Below, piece by piece: positions 61,813 through 62,229 of a stretch of DNA of 62,229 nucleotides. The notes under the pieces were generated by a model. That model saw only the letters and a list, made by a program, of their open reading frames with translations, was not told the origin of the DNA and did not search any database. This DNA comes from Robertmurraya sp. (GTDB lineage Bacteria; Bacillota; Bacilli; Bacillales; Cytobacillaceae), in NCBI GenBank assembly GCA_025451895.1, contig JANWJP010000078.1, forward strand, positions 1 through 62,229, read 5' to 3'. The position numbers were made by a program, and so were the translations under genes. Numbering within the stretch: position 1 is the first letter of the stretch; each line of letters opens with the position of its first letter.

Positions 61813-61950
61813 TCAAGTAGCTTTCTTAAACGGTTTTAGACCGCGTCTCCGTATTTCATCTTTAAGCAGTTTAATCCATTCCTTGTCCTTACCAGATTTC
61901 AGTGCATCACGGTACGAGAAAATCAACTGTTCGTTACTCAAAATTTTCAA
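61813..61950 (-). CDS. sda: Sporulation checkpoint protein Sda
   Basis: A 45-residue protein, (M)KILSNEQLIFSYRDALKSG and KDKEWIKLLKDEIRRRG, matching B. subtilis Sda (46 aa), an antiparallel helical hairpin that binds the dimerisation region of sporulation kinases and blocks autophosphorylation when DNA replication is disturbed. It starts at TTG 61950, with GGGAGGT 8 nt upstream; a longer frame to ATG 61995 exists but is not needed. No DnaA box matching TTATNCACA was found upstream. The orphan PAS kinase at 38.5 kb is a possible target. Confidence 0.85.
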   Translation of the reverse strand: MKILSNEQLIFSYRDALKSGKDKEWIKLLKDEIRRRGLKPFKKAT

Positions 61951-62229
61951 TCTGCATACCTCCCGGAAATGGATTGAATTTTCATTTACTCTCATTGTAA
62001 AGGTTATTTAAGCGTTTGCATATCCATTCCGGAAAAGTTTAATATATTTTTAATATTTTATAAAATATATGTAACATAGCACATTTATGGAAAATATTAT
62101 ATATCCTGAAATATTCATAGCCTTACGGCATCGTTTATTTAAACCTAAAATTCCTTGAAATTTGATGGCTTCCAATACAAATTATTAGGATCCAATCAAA
62201 TTAGCTGGAATTTTATTACAAACTCTGAA
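61951..62229. other. AT-rich right end
   Basis: No gene seen. Palindromic AT stretches around 62040-62075 and a TACAAT on the minus strand near 62000 (possible sda -10) are the only features. Confidence 0.4.

Noticed and set aside
61951-62110. DnaA boxes upstream of sda
   Set aside because: B. subtilis sda is DnaA-controlled, but the best local strings match TTATNCACA poorly.
1-62229. rRNA, tRNA, complete IS element, prophage or plasmid origin
   Set aside because: I looked for rRNA and tRNA signatures, transposase motifs with terminal repeats, phage structural genes and iteron-rep pairs and saw none.

Overview
The window comes from a spore-forming member of the Bacillaceae. The evidence is direct: strong AGGAGG-type ribosome binding sites, frequent TTG/GTG starts, close relatives of B. 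subtilis genes (cwlC, sda, yitJ, metI, yclM, ylmA, yogA, yeeI, brnQ), two IDEAL-domain proteins, and Gram-positive leader RNAs (a leucine T-box, and SAM-I, TPP and cobalamin riboswitches). No rRNA, tRNA, CRISPR array, complete insertion sequence or prophage was seen. Genes are mostly short operons on both strands, with long AT-rich spacers.

Layout. 1-11.3 kb: the start of a zinc-finger-like gene, brnQ, an autoregulated HTH/membrane-protein pair with a triple operator, a PAP2 phosphatase next to a GT4 glycosyltransferase, a Pit phosphate transporter, a TtcA-like PP-loop protein, two unknown genes in tandem, a gutted ABC permease, a zinc-ribbon protein and a TetR regulator. 11.3-19.6 kb: a gene-poor stretch with tandem orphan terminators, an RlmA-type methyltransferase, a guanylate-kinase-like protein with an altered P-loop, a cobalamin riboswitch driving a lone cobT, and a free-standing HxxxDG acyltransferase. 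19.6-31.3 kb: a TetR-controlled ABC exporter, a possible structured RNA, an SDR, a secreted 5'-nucleotidase with Ig-like repeats, acetoacetyl-CoA synthetase and yeeI.

31.4-32.3 kb is a 52-bp tandem repeat array with higher-order organisation; a related 52-bp array lies at 42.4-42.8 kb. Between them are a lipoprotein, leuA with a T-box and two CodY-like boxes, the two IDEAL proteins, a CoA-transferase, an orphan soluble PAS histidine kinase, a MerR/coiled-coil protein with a basic-aromatic tail, and an MBL hydrolase. 43-62 kb: an oxidoreductase, ylmA, an MFS exporter, an aspartokinase, TPP riboswitch-thiT (apparent ATT start), vanW, cwlC, a LysM-SleB hydrolase, the S-box operon metI-yitJ-metH, and sda.

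Functional links. The metI-yitJ-metH operon makes methionine by transsulfuration and a cobalamin-dependent methyl transfer; cobT, with its own B12 switch, can supply the lower-ligand nucleotide for that cofactor. leuA and brnQ tie branched-chain amino acid synthesis and uptake to leucine and probably CodY status. cwlC, the LysM-SleB hydrolase, sda and possibly the orphan kinase belong to sporulation. The least explained elements are the two 52-bp arrays, the candidate RNA at 24.5 kb, and the promoter/terminator unit near 11.9 kb.
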